DNA from: Halorubrum aethiopicum
Lineage (GTDB): Archaea > Halobacteriota > Halobacteria > Halobacteriales > Haloferacaceae
Assembly: GCF_001542905.1 (NCBI RefSeq)
Contig: NZ_LOAJ01000001.1
Span: 434,001 to 498,000, forward strand
DNA: 64,000 nt
Direction of reading: 5' to 3'
In this document: piece by piece, positions 26,351 to 35,584 of the stretch
Position numbering within the stretch: position 1 is the stretch's first letter
Layout: each line of letters opens with the position of its first letter
Position numbers and translations under genes: made by a program
Notes under the pieces: generated by a model
The model's input: the letters and a program-made list of their open reading frames with translations, nothing else
The model's database searches: none
Told to the model about the DNA's origin: nothing

Positions 26351-28219
26351 ATGAACCTGGCTCTCTCCTCGCTCCCGCGGTTCGGAACCGACGACGAGTG
26401 CGGCTGTGACGCGTCCTTCGAGCGGCCGGTCGGAACGGGGGTGGACGACCGCGTCGTGCTCGCGGTCGACGCGAACGGCTGTCCGGGGCACGGCGACCTC
26501 GCCGAGAGTCCGGCGTGTCTCGCCGTCGTGATCGAGGCGCTCGCCGACCGCGACGCCGACGTCGTTCGGACCGAACACGCGGGCCGCGAACGCGCGTACG
26601 CCGGACGGGCGGCCGCGTCCCTGCTCGCCGCGGGACGCTTTCGCGAGCGCGTCGAGTTCCACGATACGCGGCTCGCGGAGCGCGTGACCCGGGACCCGGT
26701 CGGAGCCGCCCGAGAGGCGACCGGACGCGCGGGGCCGGTCGGACGGATCGCCGCCGAGACGGGGCTCAAGGAGGCGGTCGCCGGGATCGACCGAACGGCG
26801 GAGGCGGTCCGGGCGCACGTCGGACCGAGCGTGGCGGCGACGCGGGTCGCGGCCGACCCGCCGCCGGGAGCGACGCTCGTCGACCGGTGGGAGCTCGAGA
26901 CGGGCGCGACGGTCAGGCTCTACGAGGGGACGGGCGCACTCCGGACGTACCACCTCACGCCGCCGACGGCGGCGTTCGACGCGGACGCGTTCGAGACGCT
27001 CGACGCCGCGAAGGAGCGGCTGCTCGCGGATCCGAGAGGGGGAGACAGAGCCCCGGGTCGAGCGGTGAGAGCGGTCGCGAACCCCGGCGATCCCGTCGAC
27101 GCGCTCTCCGCCACGCTCCGTCGACACACCCACGGGTACGGCGCGTTCGAACACGTCTTCGCCGACGACCGCGTCAGCGACGCGACCCTCTCCGCGCCGG
27201 TCGCCGAGAACCCCCTTCGCGTCGTCCTCGACGGGGAGCGCTGTCACACGAACGTCAGGCTCCCGCCGGAGGGGGCCGCGACGCTCGCGTCCCGGCTCCG
27301 TCGAACGAGCGGTCGGGCGTTCTCCCGAGCGGCACCGACGCTCGACGCGACCGTCGACGCCGAGTCGGGGACGGTCCGGGTGGCGGCGACGACCGCGCCC
27401 GCGAGCGACGGGCTCTCGTTCACCTTCCGCCGCGGCGACCCGGAGGCCTGGACGCTCGCCCGTCTCGTCGCCGTCGGGACGCTCTCGCCCGCGGCGGCCG
27501 GGCTCCTCTCGGTCGCCGTCGAGCGGGGCGTCACGGGACTCGTCGCCGGCGGCCGCGGGGCCGGAAAGACCACCGCGCTCGGCTCCCTGCTGTGGGAGCT
27601 TCCGCCCGACGCGCGGTCGATCCTGATCGAGGACACGCCGGAACTCCCCGCCGACGCGCTCGCGGACGCCGACCGGGACGTTCAGCGGCTCCGCGTCGGC
27701 GACGGGGCCGAGCCGACGCCGACCGAGGCGGTGCGGACCGCGCTCCGACTCGGGGGCGGGGCCCTCGTCGTCGGCGAGGTGCGCGGCGGGGAGGCGGCGG
27801 CGCTGTACGAGGCGATGCGCGTCGGGGCCACCGGCGAGACCGTCCTCGGAACGATCCACGGCGAGGACCCGGCGGCGGTCCGCGAGCGGGTCGTCACGGA
27901 CCTCGGCGTGACGCTCTCGTCGTTCGCGTCCACGGACCTGCTCGTCGTGTTGGACGACCACCGCGTGGAAACGATCGTCGAGGTTACCGACCACGGCGAC
28001 GAGGTGAGCTTCGACGCGCTGTTCGACCGGACGGCCGACGGACTCGCGCCCGCCGGCCGGATCGAGAGGGGCGAGAGCCGCCTCGTCGACGACCTCGCCG
28101 AGACCGGGGAGTCGTACGCGGCCGTCCGGGAGGCGATCGGTCGACGCGAGGAGCGGATCCGCACGGCGGCGGTGACCGGCCGGACGACGTCCGACCGCTA
28201 CGCGGGGTGGCGACGGTGA
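26351..28219 (+). CDS. PilB/TadA-type secretion ATPase
   Basis: A 622-residue type II/IV secretion ATPase. The N-terminal 370 residues are variable, with a possible metal site (CGC at 17-19 and CPGH at 44-47). The ATPase core has Walker A GGRGAGKTT at 400-408, the Asp box (LIEDTPELP), Walker B-like ALVVGEVRGGE and the His box (LGTIHGED). It would power assembly of pilus-like fibres from the cytosol together with the TadC-type protein, whose GTG start overlaps its stop by three bases. It is one of several PilB paralogues expected in a haloarchaeon; the specific pilus is unknown. Confidence 0.9.
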   Translation: MNLALSSLPRFGTDDECGCDASFERPVGTGVDDRVVLAVDANGCPGHGDLAESPACLAVVIEALADRDADVVRTEHAGRERAYAGRAAASLLAAGRFRERVEFHDTRLAERVTRDPVGAAREATGRAGPVGRIAAETGLKEAVAGIDRTAEAVRAHVGPSVAATRVAADPPPGATLVDRWELETGATVRLYEGTGALRTYHLTPPTAAFDADAFETLDAAKERLLADPRGGDRAPGRAVRAVANPGDPVDALSATLRRHTHGYGAFEHVFADDRVSDATLSAPVAENPLRVVLDGERCHTNVRLPPEGAATLASRLRRTSGRAFSRAAPTLDATVDAESGTVRVAATTAPASDGLSFTFRRGDPEAWTLARLVAVGTLSPAAAGLLSVAVERGVTGLVAGGRGAGKTTALGSLLWELPPDARSILIEDTPELPADALADADRDVQRLRVGDGAEPTPTEAVRTALRLGGGALVVGEVRGGEAAALYEAMRVGATGETVLGTIHGEDPAAVRERVVTDLGVTLSSFASTDLLVVLDDHRVETIVEVTDHGDEVSFDALFDRTADGLAPAGRIERGESRLVDDLAETGESYAAVREAIGRREERIRTAAVTGRTTSDRYAGWRR

Positions 28220-30243
28220 CGGAACCGCGTTCGACTCGACGCGTCGAGGGACTCACGTCCGACGAAAAGAGCGGCTCGAGACGGATCCGGAACGCGGCCA
28301 GTCGGAGGGACGAGGATCCGGGCGATCGGAGGGGCGAGGATCCGACCGATGCGGATGTCGATGGGCCGACCGATCCGAACGTCGATGATCCCGCCGACCG
28401 AGACGGCGGCGACGCGGTCGACGAACGATCGACGGTGGCGTCCGCGCTCGCGACGGTCGTCGCGCTCGTGAGCGACCGCGGCGGTGCCGACGGCGGCGGA
28501 TCGACCGAACCGGGATCGGACGAACTCCGACGCGCGGTCGCGTTCCTCGAGTGGGAGTCGTCGGCCGGGCGGGCGATCGAGACCGGATATCGCGTCGGGA
28601 TCGGCGTGGGACTCTGCTTCGCCGTCGCCGGCGTGCTCCTCGTCGGGACCGTCCCCGGGCTGCTGGCGGGCGTTGCGGGCGGGCTCGCGGCGACGCACGC
28701 GGTACACCGAGGACCGGTGTGGCTCGCGGCGCTCCGGCGAACTCGCGCGCTCGGAGCGACTCCCGGACTCGTCGGACGGCTCGTCCTCCGGATGCGTCTC
28801 GATCCGTCGACGGAGCGCGCGGTGCGGTTCGCCGCGCGGACCGGTCGCGGACCGCTCGCCGAGAACCTGTCGCGGCACGAACGACGGTGCGTCAACGGCC
28901 CGACAAGCGGGCTCCGCGAGTTCGCCCGCGAGTGGAGCGCGTGGTTTCCGGCGATCGAACGGGCGTCGACGCTCGTTCGGACGGCGGCGGCCGCGCCGCC
29001 GGAGCGCCGCGGCCGGTGTCTCGACCGGGCGCTCGAGACGACGCTCTCGGGGACGACGGAGCGGCTGGCCGAGTTCGTCGGGAACGTCCAGGGACCGGTG
29101 TCGGCGCTGTACGCCTTCGGCGTGCTCCTGCCGCTGGCGCTCGTGGCGCTGCTCCCGGCCGCGGCCGCCTCGGGCGTGCCGATCCCGCCGGCGGCCGTCG
29201 CCGGGATATACCTGTTTGCTCTGCCCGTCTGCCTCCTCGTCGCGGCCGCGTGGCTCCTCTCGAAGCGTCCCGTCGCGTTCCCGCCGCCGACGATCGGGAG
29301 CGACCACCCAGATGTCCCGGAGCGGCGGGTCCACGCGGTCGCCCTCGGCGCCGGATCCGGCGTCGCCGCCGGGATCGTCTCCGGCTCGCTCGTCGCGTCG
29401 TGGGCAGCGCCGATCGGCGCGGTCGGCGTTGGGGTCGGGACGACGCTCGTCGTCCTCGTCCGGCCGCGACGGGCGGTGCTCTCGACGGTCACGGCGATCG
29501 AGAGCGGGCTTCCCGACGCGATGACGATCGTCGGTGGCGACGTCGCCGAGGGCGTCTCGGTCGAGCGGGCAGTGGCGAACGCCGGCGACAAGCTCGACGG
29601 CGCGACCGGCGAGGTCTTCGAACTCGCCGCACGACGCAGCGACACCCTTCGCGTCGACGTCCGCGAGGCGTTTCTGGGTGACGGCGGACCGGCGGCGACG
29701 GTTCCCTCGCCGAGGGTTCAGGGGACCGTCGCCCTGCTGGCGGTCGCGGCGCGGGAGGGGCGACCGGCCGGGGACGTGTTGTTGGAGCTCGCGGACCAGC
29801 TCGAGCGGCTTCGAGAGCTGGAGCGCGACGCGCGGAGACAGCTCGCGACGGTGACGGGCACGCTGGCGAACACCGCGGCGGTGTTCGCTCCGCTGGTCGG
29901 CGGCGCGACCGTCGCGCTCGCGACCGGAGTCGAGTCGGTCGGGACGGGAGGGCTCGAGACGACCGCCGCGATGGCGAGCGACCCGCTCGCGGCCGACGCC
30001 GCCGGGCCGGTTCCGCCGACCGAAAGCGAGAGCGAGGAGGTCGCGAGTGCGCTGTCGGTGCCGGTCCTCGGCCGGATCGTCGGCGTCTACGTGGTCCTCC
30101 TCGCCGGGATCCTCACGGCGCTCGGAACGGGGCTCGAGCGGGGCTTCGACGGGACGCTCGTCGCGTACCGGATCGGGATCGCGCTGCCGACGGCGACGAC
30201 GACGTACCTCCTCGCGTTCGCCGCGGCAGGGATGCTGTTATAG
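28216..30243 (+). CDS. TadC/PilC-type pilus assembly membrane protein
   Basis: About 675 residues from a GTG overlapping the ATPase stop (GTGA). The first 100 residues are a disordered, repetitive charged tail (DPTDADVDGPTDPNVDDPADRD). Two GspF-like modules follow with about nine membrane segments (for example GIGVGLCFAVAGVLLVGTV, YLFALPVCLLVAAAWLL, IAGILTALGTGLERG-like C-terminus). GspF/TadC proteins form the inner-membrane platform that the ATPase turns. The extra-long upstream reading frame in the same phase is only a shadow of the ATPase gene. Confidence 0.88.
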   Translation: MTEPRSTRRVEGLTSDEKSGSRRIRNAASRRDEDPGDRRGEDPTDADVDGPTDPNVDDPADRDGGDAVDERSTVASALATVVALVSDRGGADGGGSTEPGSDELRRAVAFLEWESSAGRAIETGYRVGIGVGLCFAVAGVLLVGTVPGLLAGVAGGLAATHAVHRGPVWLAALRRTRALGATPGLVGRLVLRMRLDPSTERAVRFAARTGRGPLAENLSRHERRCVNGPTSGLREFAREWSAWFPAIERASTLVRTAAAAPPERRGRCLDRALETTLSGTTERLAEFVGNVQGPVSALYAFGVLLPLALVALLPAAAASGVPIPPAAVAGIYLFALPVCLLVAAAWLLSKRPVAFPPPTIGSDHPDVPERRVHAVALGAGSGVAAGIVSGSLVASWAAPIGAVGVGVGTTLVVLVRPRRAVLSTVTAIESGLPDAMTIVGGDVAEGVSVERAVANAGDKLDGATGEVFELAARRSDTLRVDVREAFLGDGGPAATVPSPRVQGTVALLAVAAREGRPAGDVLLELADQLERLRELERDARRQLATVTGTLANTAAVFAPLVGGATVALATGVESVGTGGLETTAAMASDPLAADAAGPVPPTESESEEVASALSVPVLGRIVGVYVVLLAGILTALGTGLERGFDGTLVAYRIGIALPTATTTYLLAFAAAGMLL

Positions 30244-30257
30244 TCCGTTCACGACGT

Positions 30258-30333
30258 GGAAACGCGCTCGCGACGCGGAGACGCGGAAACGCGTTCACGA
30301 CGCGGAGACGCGGAAACGCGTTCGCGACGCGGG
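30258..30333 (+). repeat. 27-bp tandem repeat upstream of the second pilus gene block
   Basis: Two full units and one partial unit with 27-base period: 30258-30284, 30285-30311, 30312-30333. Each begins GGAAACGCG and continues TTCRCGACGCGGAGACGC. It lies in the only non-coding gap of the cluster, 20 bases before the TATA box of the next gene, so it may hold repeated regulator sites. Confidence 0.8.
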
Positions 30334-30350
30334 TGTCTCCCTCGGACGAC

Positions 30351-30362
30351 GGTTTATATACC
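30351..30362 (+). promoter_or_regulatory. TATA box of the second pilus gene block
   Basis: GGTTTATATACC, nearly palindromic, is centred about 27 bases before the ATG at 30383. It is the strongest TATA match in the cluster and suggests separate regulation of the pilin-like genes. Confidence 0.65.
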
Positions 30363-30382
30363 AAGCCGGGGCCATCCGGCCC

Positions 30383-30865
30383 ATGTTCGAGACACACCTC
30401 GACGCCACTTACGCGTGGCTCGGCCTCGCGCTGGTGAGCGTCGCGACCGTCGGCGTGGTGGCCGCGCTCCCCGCGGCCCCGCCGCCGGACGCGGACGGAG
30501 TCGCACACACGCTCGGCTCGGTCGCCGACGGCGAGTACGTCGCGACCGCCGAACACGGACTGGCGGCCGACCGGATGCGGCTCACGCCGCACGCGATCGA
30601 ACTCGAGAGCGACGGCGGCTCCGCCCGTTCGACCGTCCGCGGACCACCGATAACGCCCGTCTCTCCCGGCGGGTCCGCCGTCGACCCGCAACTTCGTCGG
30701 GTGTTGGACGGCGTTCCGCCGCGAGCCGCGTTCGAGGACCCCGAGGCGTTCGCCGACGCGGCGGCCCGGGCGCGAGCGGAGGATCACCGGTGGCGGACCG
30801 CCCCGCGGCGGCTGACCGTTCGGCAGGTGCGGTACGGAGGAACCCGTGTCACGCTCGTCGGGTGA
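30383..30865 (+). CDS. Pilin-like N-anchored protein 1 of the pilus cluster
   Basis: A 160-residue protein with one hydrophobic segment at about residues 11-30 (YAWLGLALVSVATVGVVAAL) after a short charged head, then a soluble outside domain. The arrangement resembles archaeal pseudopilins or TadE-like proteins, though no textbook class III prepilin cleavage site is visible. Similar small proteins of unknown function follow the ATPase/TadC pair in other haloarchaea. The ATG at 30383 is fixed by the TATA box at 30351. Its 3' end overlaps the next gene by 20 bases. Confidence 0.75.
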   Translation: MFETHLDATYAWLGLALVSVATVGVVAALPAAPPPDADGVAHTLGSVADGEYVATAEHGLAADRMRLTPHAIELESDGGSARSTVRGPPITPVSPGGSAVDPQLRRVLDGVPPRAAFEDPEAFADAAARARAEDHRWRTAPRRLTVRQVRYGGTRVTLVG

Positions 30866-31271
30866 GCGTCTCGGCGAGGCCGACCGCGCCGCAGTCGAAC
30901 CGCTCACCGCGCTGGTCGCCGTACTCGCGGTCGGCGCGGCCCTCGGGCTGTACGCGACCGCCCTCGAGGACGCGACGCCGGAGCCGGCAGATCCGACCGC
31001 CGACGCGGTCCTCGACCGGATCGAACGCGACGCGACGGTCGGCGGGATCGTCCGTCCGGAACGGCTGTATCACCTCGAGTCCGAAACGCCGACGGTCGTC
31101 GAACTGGAGACTGAGCGGCGGCGGTGGCGGGTCGGCGTCGGATCGGCTTCCCCGTCCGCCGGCGGACGGATCGATCCCCGATCGCCCGCGGTCGCGCAGC
31201 GATCGGTGACCGTGGCCGTCGCTCCCGGCGAGAACGTTCGCGGCAGACTTCGTGTGGCGATCGGACGATGA
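30846..31271 (+). CDS. Pilin-like N-anchored protein 2 of the pilus cluster
   Basis: A 141-residue protein from a GTG inside the preceding gene. After a 12-residue charged head comes ADRAAVEPLTALVAVLAVGA, which resembles the processing and hydrophobic region of archaeal pilins (charged residue, then EPL and a long hydrophobic helix). The outside domain is about 100 residues with beta-strand-like text. It overlaps the upstream gene by 20 bases and the downstream gene by four (ATGA), so tight translational coupling is expected. Confidence 0.76.
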   Translation: MSRSSGERLGEADRAAVEPLTALVAVLAVGAALGLYATALEDATPEPADPTADAVLDRIERDATVGGIVRPERLYHLESETPTVVELETERRRWRVGVGSASPSAGGRIDPRSPAVAQRSVTVAVAPGENVRGRLRVAIGR

Positions 31272-31816
31272 CGAGCACCGTCCTCGACGTGACGGTCATG
31301 CTGCTCTGCGTCTCCGCGAGCGTCGTCGCGCTCGGAGCGGTCGAAAGCGACTCCGAGACGGAACGGGACGCCGCCGCGGACGTCGCCGATCGGCTCGCGA
31401 CGGAGACCGCGACGGTGAGCTACGAGGTGAACGACGGGGATCACGACTCGCGAACGGTTCACGCGACCCTCGCGGAGCTGCTCGCGACGGCCGTTGGGAG
31501 ACCGCCAGGAACCGACGGCGAGATCCGGGATCGGTTCCGGTCCCGCGTCATCGAACGGGTGACGGACGCGCTCGGCGGACGAACTCGCGTCGACGTGCGG
31601 TACGAGTCGGACGGTTCGCCGCCGGCCGAACTCCCCGCTCGGGACGGTGAGTTCCACCCGCGACCCGGCGGCGAGACGGCCGCGTGGACGCTCACGGTCG
31701 GGAGCGAACCGCCCGCGAGCACCGACGTAACCGCGGCCGTCCTCACGCATCCCGGCTCGAAGCGGACCGACGGGAGCGGTCAGGGACGGGTTCGGATCGT
31801 CGTGAGGGCGTGGTAG
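31268..31816 (+). CDS. Pilin-like N-anchored protein 3 of the pilus cluster
   Basis: A 182-residue protein starting MTSTVLDVTVMLLCVSASVV, a hydrophobic helix right at the N-terminus as in TadE/TadG-like minor pilins. The soluble part is acidic and includes a conserved-looking RTVHATLAELLATAVG segment. The ATG overlaps the previous stop by four bases, and its stop directly abuts the next ATG. An additional 48 codons upstream are open but overlap the preceding gene and are not used. Function unknown beyond its place in the cluster. Confidence 0.77.
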   Translation: MTSTVLDVTVMLLCVSASVVALGAVESDSETERDAAADVADRLATETATVSYEVNDGDHDSRTVHATLAELLATAVGRPPGTDGEIRDRFRSRVIERVTDALGGRTRVDVRYESDGSPPAELPARDGEFHPRPGGETAAWTLTVGSEPPASTDVTAAVLTHPGSKRTDGSGQGRVRIVVRAW

Positions 31817-34800
31817 ATGGCGGGTTCCCGACGCGCTCGGTCGCTGTCGCTCGCCGACGACGAGCGGGCCCGCGTTCCGTTCGCGCTCGTCGGCGTGTTG
31901 CTCCTCGTGACCAGTTCGGCGTACGCCGCCGGCGTCGTCGATCAGGGGCTCGTGAGCGAGGACCGTAGCGTCGAGCGCGCCGTCGAGCGCGTCGACGCGG
32001 ACGCGACGGCGGCACTGAGACACGCCGCTCGCGAGGCCGCTCACGACGCCGCCGCGCGGCCGGTCACCCGGGCGACGACGATCGGTGGCGGTGCGGACCC
32101 CGCGTGGCGGGCCGCCGGCGGGACGCCGACGGACGCGGTACGTTCCGGCTCCGCCTTCGAGGACGCGTTCCGGATCCGCCTGGCGCTCGCCGGCGCGGAG
32201 GCGCTGGACGCGGTGACCGCCGATGTCGGCGACGTCTCGGCCACGGTCGGGCTCGAGCGGGTCGACGGTCCGCTCGCGCCGGACGATCTGGAGACGCTCC
32301 GCGAGACGGTCCGCGTGAGCGCCGCCGCGGACGGAACGGCAACCCGCGTGGTCTTCGAGGACGTGACGGTGACCGCGACGCGAGGCGGGCGCACCGTCGC
32401 CGAACGGACGGAGAACCGAACCGTCGTCGTCGCCGTGCCGACGCTGGCCGCCCACGAACGGACCGAACGGTTCGAGAGACGGCTGAACCGCGGTCCCGTC
32501 GAAGGCCCGGGCCTCGGCCGACAGCTGACCGCCAGCCTCTATCCGATGGCGTGGGCGCGCGGGTACGGCCAGTACGCGCGTGCGCCGATCCGGAACGTGA
32601 TCGCGAACCGGCACGTCGAGCTGTCGACGAACGCCGGCATCGTCAGGACCCAGCGGGACGTGTTCGGCACGAGCGATCCGGACGCCCGCGGCGGCGTCGC
32701 CGAGGCGACGGCGAGGACCGGGTTGACGGACCTCCTCACGCCGACGGATCTGGACGAGTCGGCGTGGAGCGATCGCGTCCTCGACACGCCGACGCCGGAC
32801 GCGAAGGCCGGATCGGACGGGTTCGGACCGGCGCGGAACCACTCCGACGAGACGACGTCGGTCTCGGTCGGCCACGCGGCCGACGTGGCCGCCGTGTCGC
32901 TTCACGACGACCTCGAGGCCGAGATCCGGGGGAGCTACCGCGTGGAGGCGTCGCTCGACGTCTCGGCGGACCGGATCGTCTACGGCGGGCGGCCGCGACC
33001 GCCGCGGCCGAGCGGCGGTCCGGGCAGGTGGCGGCGCGTCGGCGTGAGCGTCGACGAGACGACTCGTGTCGTCTCCGACGACGAGGTCCCGACGGGCGTC
33101 CCGTCCGGCGTCGTCGAGTCGGGCGAGAGCGTCGAGTTCGGCTCGACGAGTCGCGAGGTCCGGATCGAACGGGTCGCGACCGGGCGATGGAAGCGAGTCG
33201 TGAGACGGAAGGTCGTCGTCGAACCGGCGGTGGTGGACGAGAACGGAACCGTCCTGGAGCCGGCGAGGTACGGGATGCGTGACGTGGTGGTCGACCGGGA
33301 GACGACGCGGGCGACCGCGACCGACCGGTACCGCGTCTCGGTCGACGTAACCGGGAGGTATGAGCCGCGGGACCGCGCCCCCGACCGGCCAACCGCGACG
33401 TTCGGTTCGGGGCGCGGAGTCGCGGGGATCGACCTCGCCGGAACGCCCGACGCCGCCCGATCGGATCTCGGCGTCGACGACGCTCGCGACGTCGACGAAC
33501 TGGCTCGCGACGCGGTCGACCACGGCGACGTCGAGCGGTCGACCGTCGTGTTCGGGGAGCGGTCGGATCGGGCGGTCGATCGGATCAGGTCCGACCTCGA
33601 CGACCGCCGGGAGGAGGTCCGGGGGATCGAATCCGAACTGTCCATGGAGGAGATGGCGGTCGGCGAGGCGGACCCGTACGCTGGGCTCGCCGACGAGCTT
33701 CGCGACCGCCGCCGCGACCTCGTGGACGCGCCGGAAACCTACGAGGGGGCGGTCGATCGGGCCCGAATCGCCGTACGGGTCGCCTATCTCGAGGCGGTCG
33801 TCGACGAGCTGGAATCGGCGAGCGGGGACGAGGAGGTAGCCACCGACGCGTTCCTCGAACGGGTGGAGGACGCGTTCGGCGGGCCCTCGATCGGGGAGAT
33901 CATCGCCAGCCGCGAGGTCGCCCGCGACACGGAGGCGTATCGAGTCGGCGAGGACGGCCCCGGCGGCGCCGTCGAGTTGACCCCGAACGCCTCCCCCGGA
34001 TACCTCCCGCGGACCGCCGTCGACGGGGCGACCGTCGAGGCGGTCGACGGGACGACGACCCGGCCGCTCGCCGTTCGGAACCTCAACTACGTGACGGTTC
34101 CGTACGGCGACGTGGCCGGCGGCGTCGTCGAGCGCGTCCTCGGAGACGGCGACAGCGTGCGGATCGGCGATGCCGGACGCGTCCTCCTCGCGGCCGACCG
34201 GTCGCTCGTCGGTCGCGACGATCCCGATCTCCGTGCCGACCGTGACGAACTGGCCGAGCGAGTCGGATCCGCGAGGGCGACCGTCGACCGCGAACTGGTC
34301 GACGCGCTCGGGGAGCGGACCGCGCTGACGCGCGCCGAGCGGCGGTCGGTCGTCGAGTCGGTGGCCGCCGGGTACGGTTCCGAGGGGTCGCGGGCGGTCG
34401 CCATCGCCGACGGTGAGTACGCGGACCGCGTCGCCGCCGAGGCCGCGAGGGTCGGGTCGCTCTCGGACGGGAGGGAGGGAGCGCTCGCCGCGCGGCTCCG
34501 CGTCGCGCTCCTGGACGCGGCCGGCCGGGACGCCGTTCGAGTCCCGGCGAGATTCGTCGACGGCCCCACGAGAGCGGTTCGCGAACGGGTTCGGGGCAAC
34601 CTCGAGGGCGCGGTCGAGGACGAACTGCGGCGCGGCGGCGAGGCGGCCGTCGAGCGCTGGGCGTCGGACTCGGATCGGGCCGTCGCGCGCTGGGTGAGGG
34701 AGCCGAATCGGAGCGTCGGTGCGGGGCTTCCGGTCGCTCCCGTCCCGGGGTACTGGGTGGCGACGGTCAACGCGTGGCGCGTGGAGGCGCGCGGCGAGTA

Positions 34801-35029
34801 TCCGCGGTTCACCCTGTCCGGCGACGTTGGGACGCCGGACCGGCCCTTCGAGTACGTCCGCGAGGAGTCGACGGTGACCGTCGACGTCGGCGGCGAGCGG
34901 GTCCAACTGGGCCGAACGGAGCCGGTTCGGTTCGAGACCGAGACGATCGTCGTCGTCGCGGTTCCCGCGGGGCCGCCGGGCGTCGGCGACGTGAACGGGG
35001 TTCGGGACGAGACCTCCCCCGGCTGGTGA
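31817..35029 (+). CDS. Giant N-anchored surface protein (1070 aa) of the pilus cluster
   Basis: A 1070-residue protein with a basic head (MAGSRRARSLSLADDERARV), one hydrophobic helix at about 22-42 (PFALVGVLLLVTSSAYAAGV) and more than 1000 extracellular residues. The outside part alternates beta-rich stretches and charged helical segments with several VERVxxRxxxRR-like runs. Few cysteines and an acidic surface suit an external protein. It is last in the operon, abutting the preceding stop with no gap. It could be the adhesin or tip protein assembled by this machine; no known binding domain is recognised. Confidence 0.78.
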   Translation: MAGSRRARSLSLADDERARVPFALVGVLLLVTSSAYAAGVVDQGLVSEDRSVERAVERVDADATAALRHAAREAAHDAAARPVTRATTIGGGADPAWRAAGGTPTDAVRSGSAFEDAFRIRLALAGAEALDAVTADVGDVSATVGLERVDGPLAPDDLETLRETVRVSAAADGTATRVVFEDVTVTATRGGRTVAERTENRTVVVAVPTLAAHERTERFERRLNRGPVEGPGLGRQLTASLYPMAWARGYGQYARAPIRNVIANRHVELSTNAGIVRTQRDVFGTSDPDARGGVAEATARTGLTDLLTPTDLDESAWSDRVLDTPTPDAKAGSDGFGPARNHSDETTSVSVGHAADVAAVSLHDDLEAEIRGSYRVEASLDVSADRIVYGGRPRPPRPSGGPGRWRRVGVSVDETTRVVSDDEVPTGVPSGVVESGESVEFGSTSREVRIERVATGRWKRVVRRKVVVEPAVVDENGTVLEPARYGMRDVVVDRETTRATATDRYRVSVDVTGRYEPRDRAPDRPTATFGSGRGVAGIDLAGTPDAARSDLGVDDARDVDELARDAVDHGDVERSTVVFGERSDRAVDRIRSDLDDRREEVRGIESELSMEEMAVGEADPYAGLADELRDRRRDLVDAPETYEGAVDRARIAVRVAYLEAVVDELESASGDEEVATDAFLERVEDAFGGPSIGEIIASREVARDTEAYRVGEDGPGGAVELTPNASPGYLPRTAVDGATVEAVDGTTTRPLAVRNLNYVTVPYGDVAGGVVERVLGDGDSVRIGDAGRVLLAADRSLVGRDDPDLRADRDELAERVGSARATVDRELVDALGERTALTRAERRSVVESVAAGYGSEGSRAVAIADGEYADRVAAEAARVGSLSDGREGALAARLRVALLDAAGRDAVRVPARFVDGPTRAVRERVRGNLEGAVEDELRRGGEAAVERWASDSDRAVARWVREPNRSVGAGLPVAPVPGYWVATVNAWRVEARGEYPRFTLSGDVGTPDRPFEYVREESTVTVDVGGERVQLGRTEPVRFETETIVVVAVPAGPPGVGDVNGVRDETSPGW

Positions 35030-35095
35030 GCGGGGATCGAGACGGGGCGTGCCCCCGATCGGAGGCGTTTTGGGACGCGACCGCCGATCGCGGGT

Positions 35096-35584
35096 ATGTT
35101 CCACGAGGTCGTCGACGGGCGGGGCGGATCCGCTCCGATCGACGGCGGGGCCGAAGGACGCGAAGGGGAGGACGGCGAGGAGGTCGAGGCGGCCGCGCTG
35201 CTGGCGGCCTTCGAGACGATGTTGGCCGACGCGATCGACGAGGTCGAGGCGGCCGATCGCGACGGCGTCGGCGACGGCGCACCCCTCGATCCGGCGACGG
35301 TCAAGGCGGTCGGCGACGGCGACGCCGCGAGCCTGACCGCCGAGGAGGCCGCCGCAGTCCTCGCGGTCGCCGCCGACCGCGACGCCGACGCGATGGTCGC
35401 CGAGCTCCGGGATCACCTCCTGATGGGGATGGCGACGGCGGTGCTCGACGTCGACACGATCGCGGCCTCGATCGACGCCGACCTCACCGGCCAGGAGGTC
35501 CAGCAGGTCCTCGAGGGGCGCGCGGCGATGACGCTCGACCAGCTCGCGGAGGTCATGGCGGTCGTCGAGACGCGAAAGCCATGA
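35096..35584 (+). CDS. Conserved haloarchaeal acidic protein (DUF5791-like)
   Basis: A 162-residue soluble, strongly acidic protein starting MFHEVVDGRGGSAP. The C-terminal 90 residues form a predicted helical bundle (LTAEEAAAVLAVAADRDADA, EVQQVLEGRAAMTLDQLAEV). I recall this as DUF5791 in haloarchaea; no function is known. GTTTTGG at about 35067 lies near -28 of the ATG. The stop overlaps the start of the SDR gene by four bases (ATGA), so the two are expressed together. Confidence 0.75.
   Translation: MFHEVVDGRGGSAPIDGGAEGREGEDGEEVEAAALLAAFETMLADAIDEVEAADRDGVGDGAPLDPATVKAVGDGDAASLTAEEAAAVLAVAADRDADAMVAELRDHLLMGMATAVLDVDTIAASIDADLTGQEVQQVLEGRAAMTLDQLAEVMAVVETRKP

Noticed and set aside
30244-30350. 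Possible CRISPR array at the 27-bp repeats
   Set aside because: Units are directly tandem without spacers, only three copies exist, and no cas gene is present.
31070-35416. A 1448-codon minus-strand open frame
   Set aside because: It lies opposite the four pilin-like genes, which have tight start-stop overlaps and hydrophobic N-termini. The minus frame has only charged low-complexity text.
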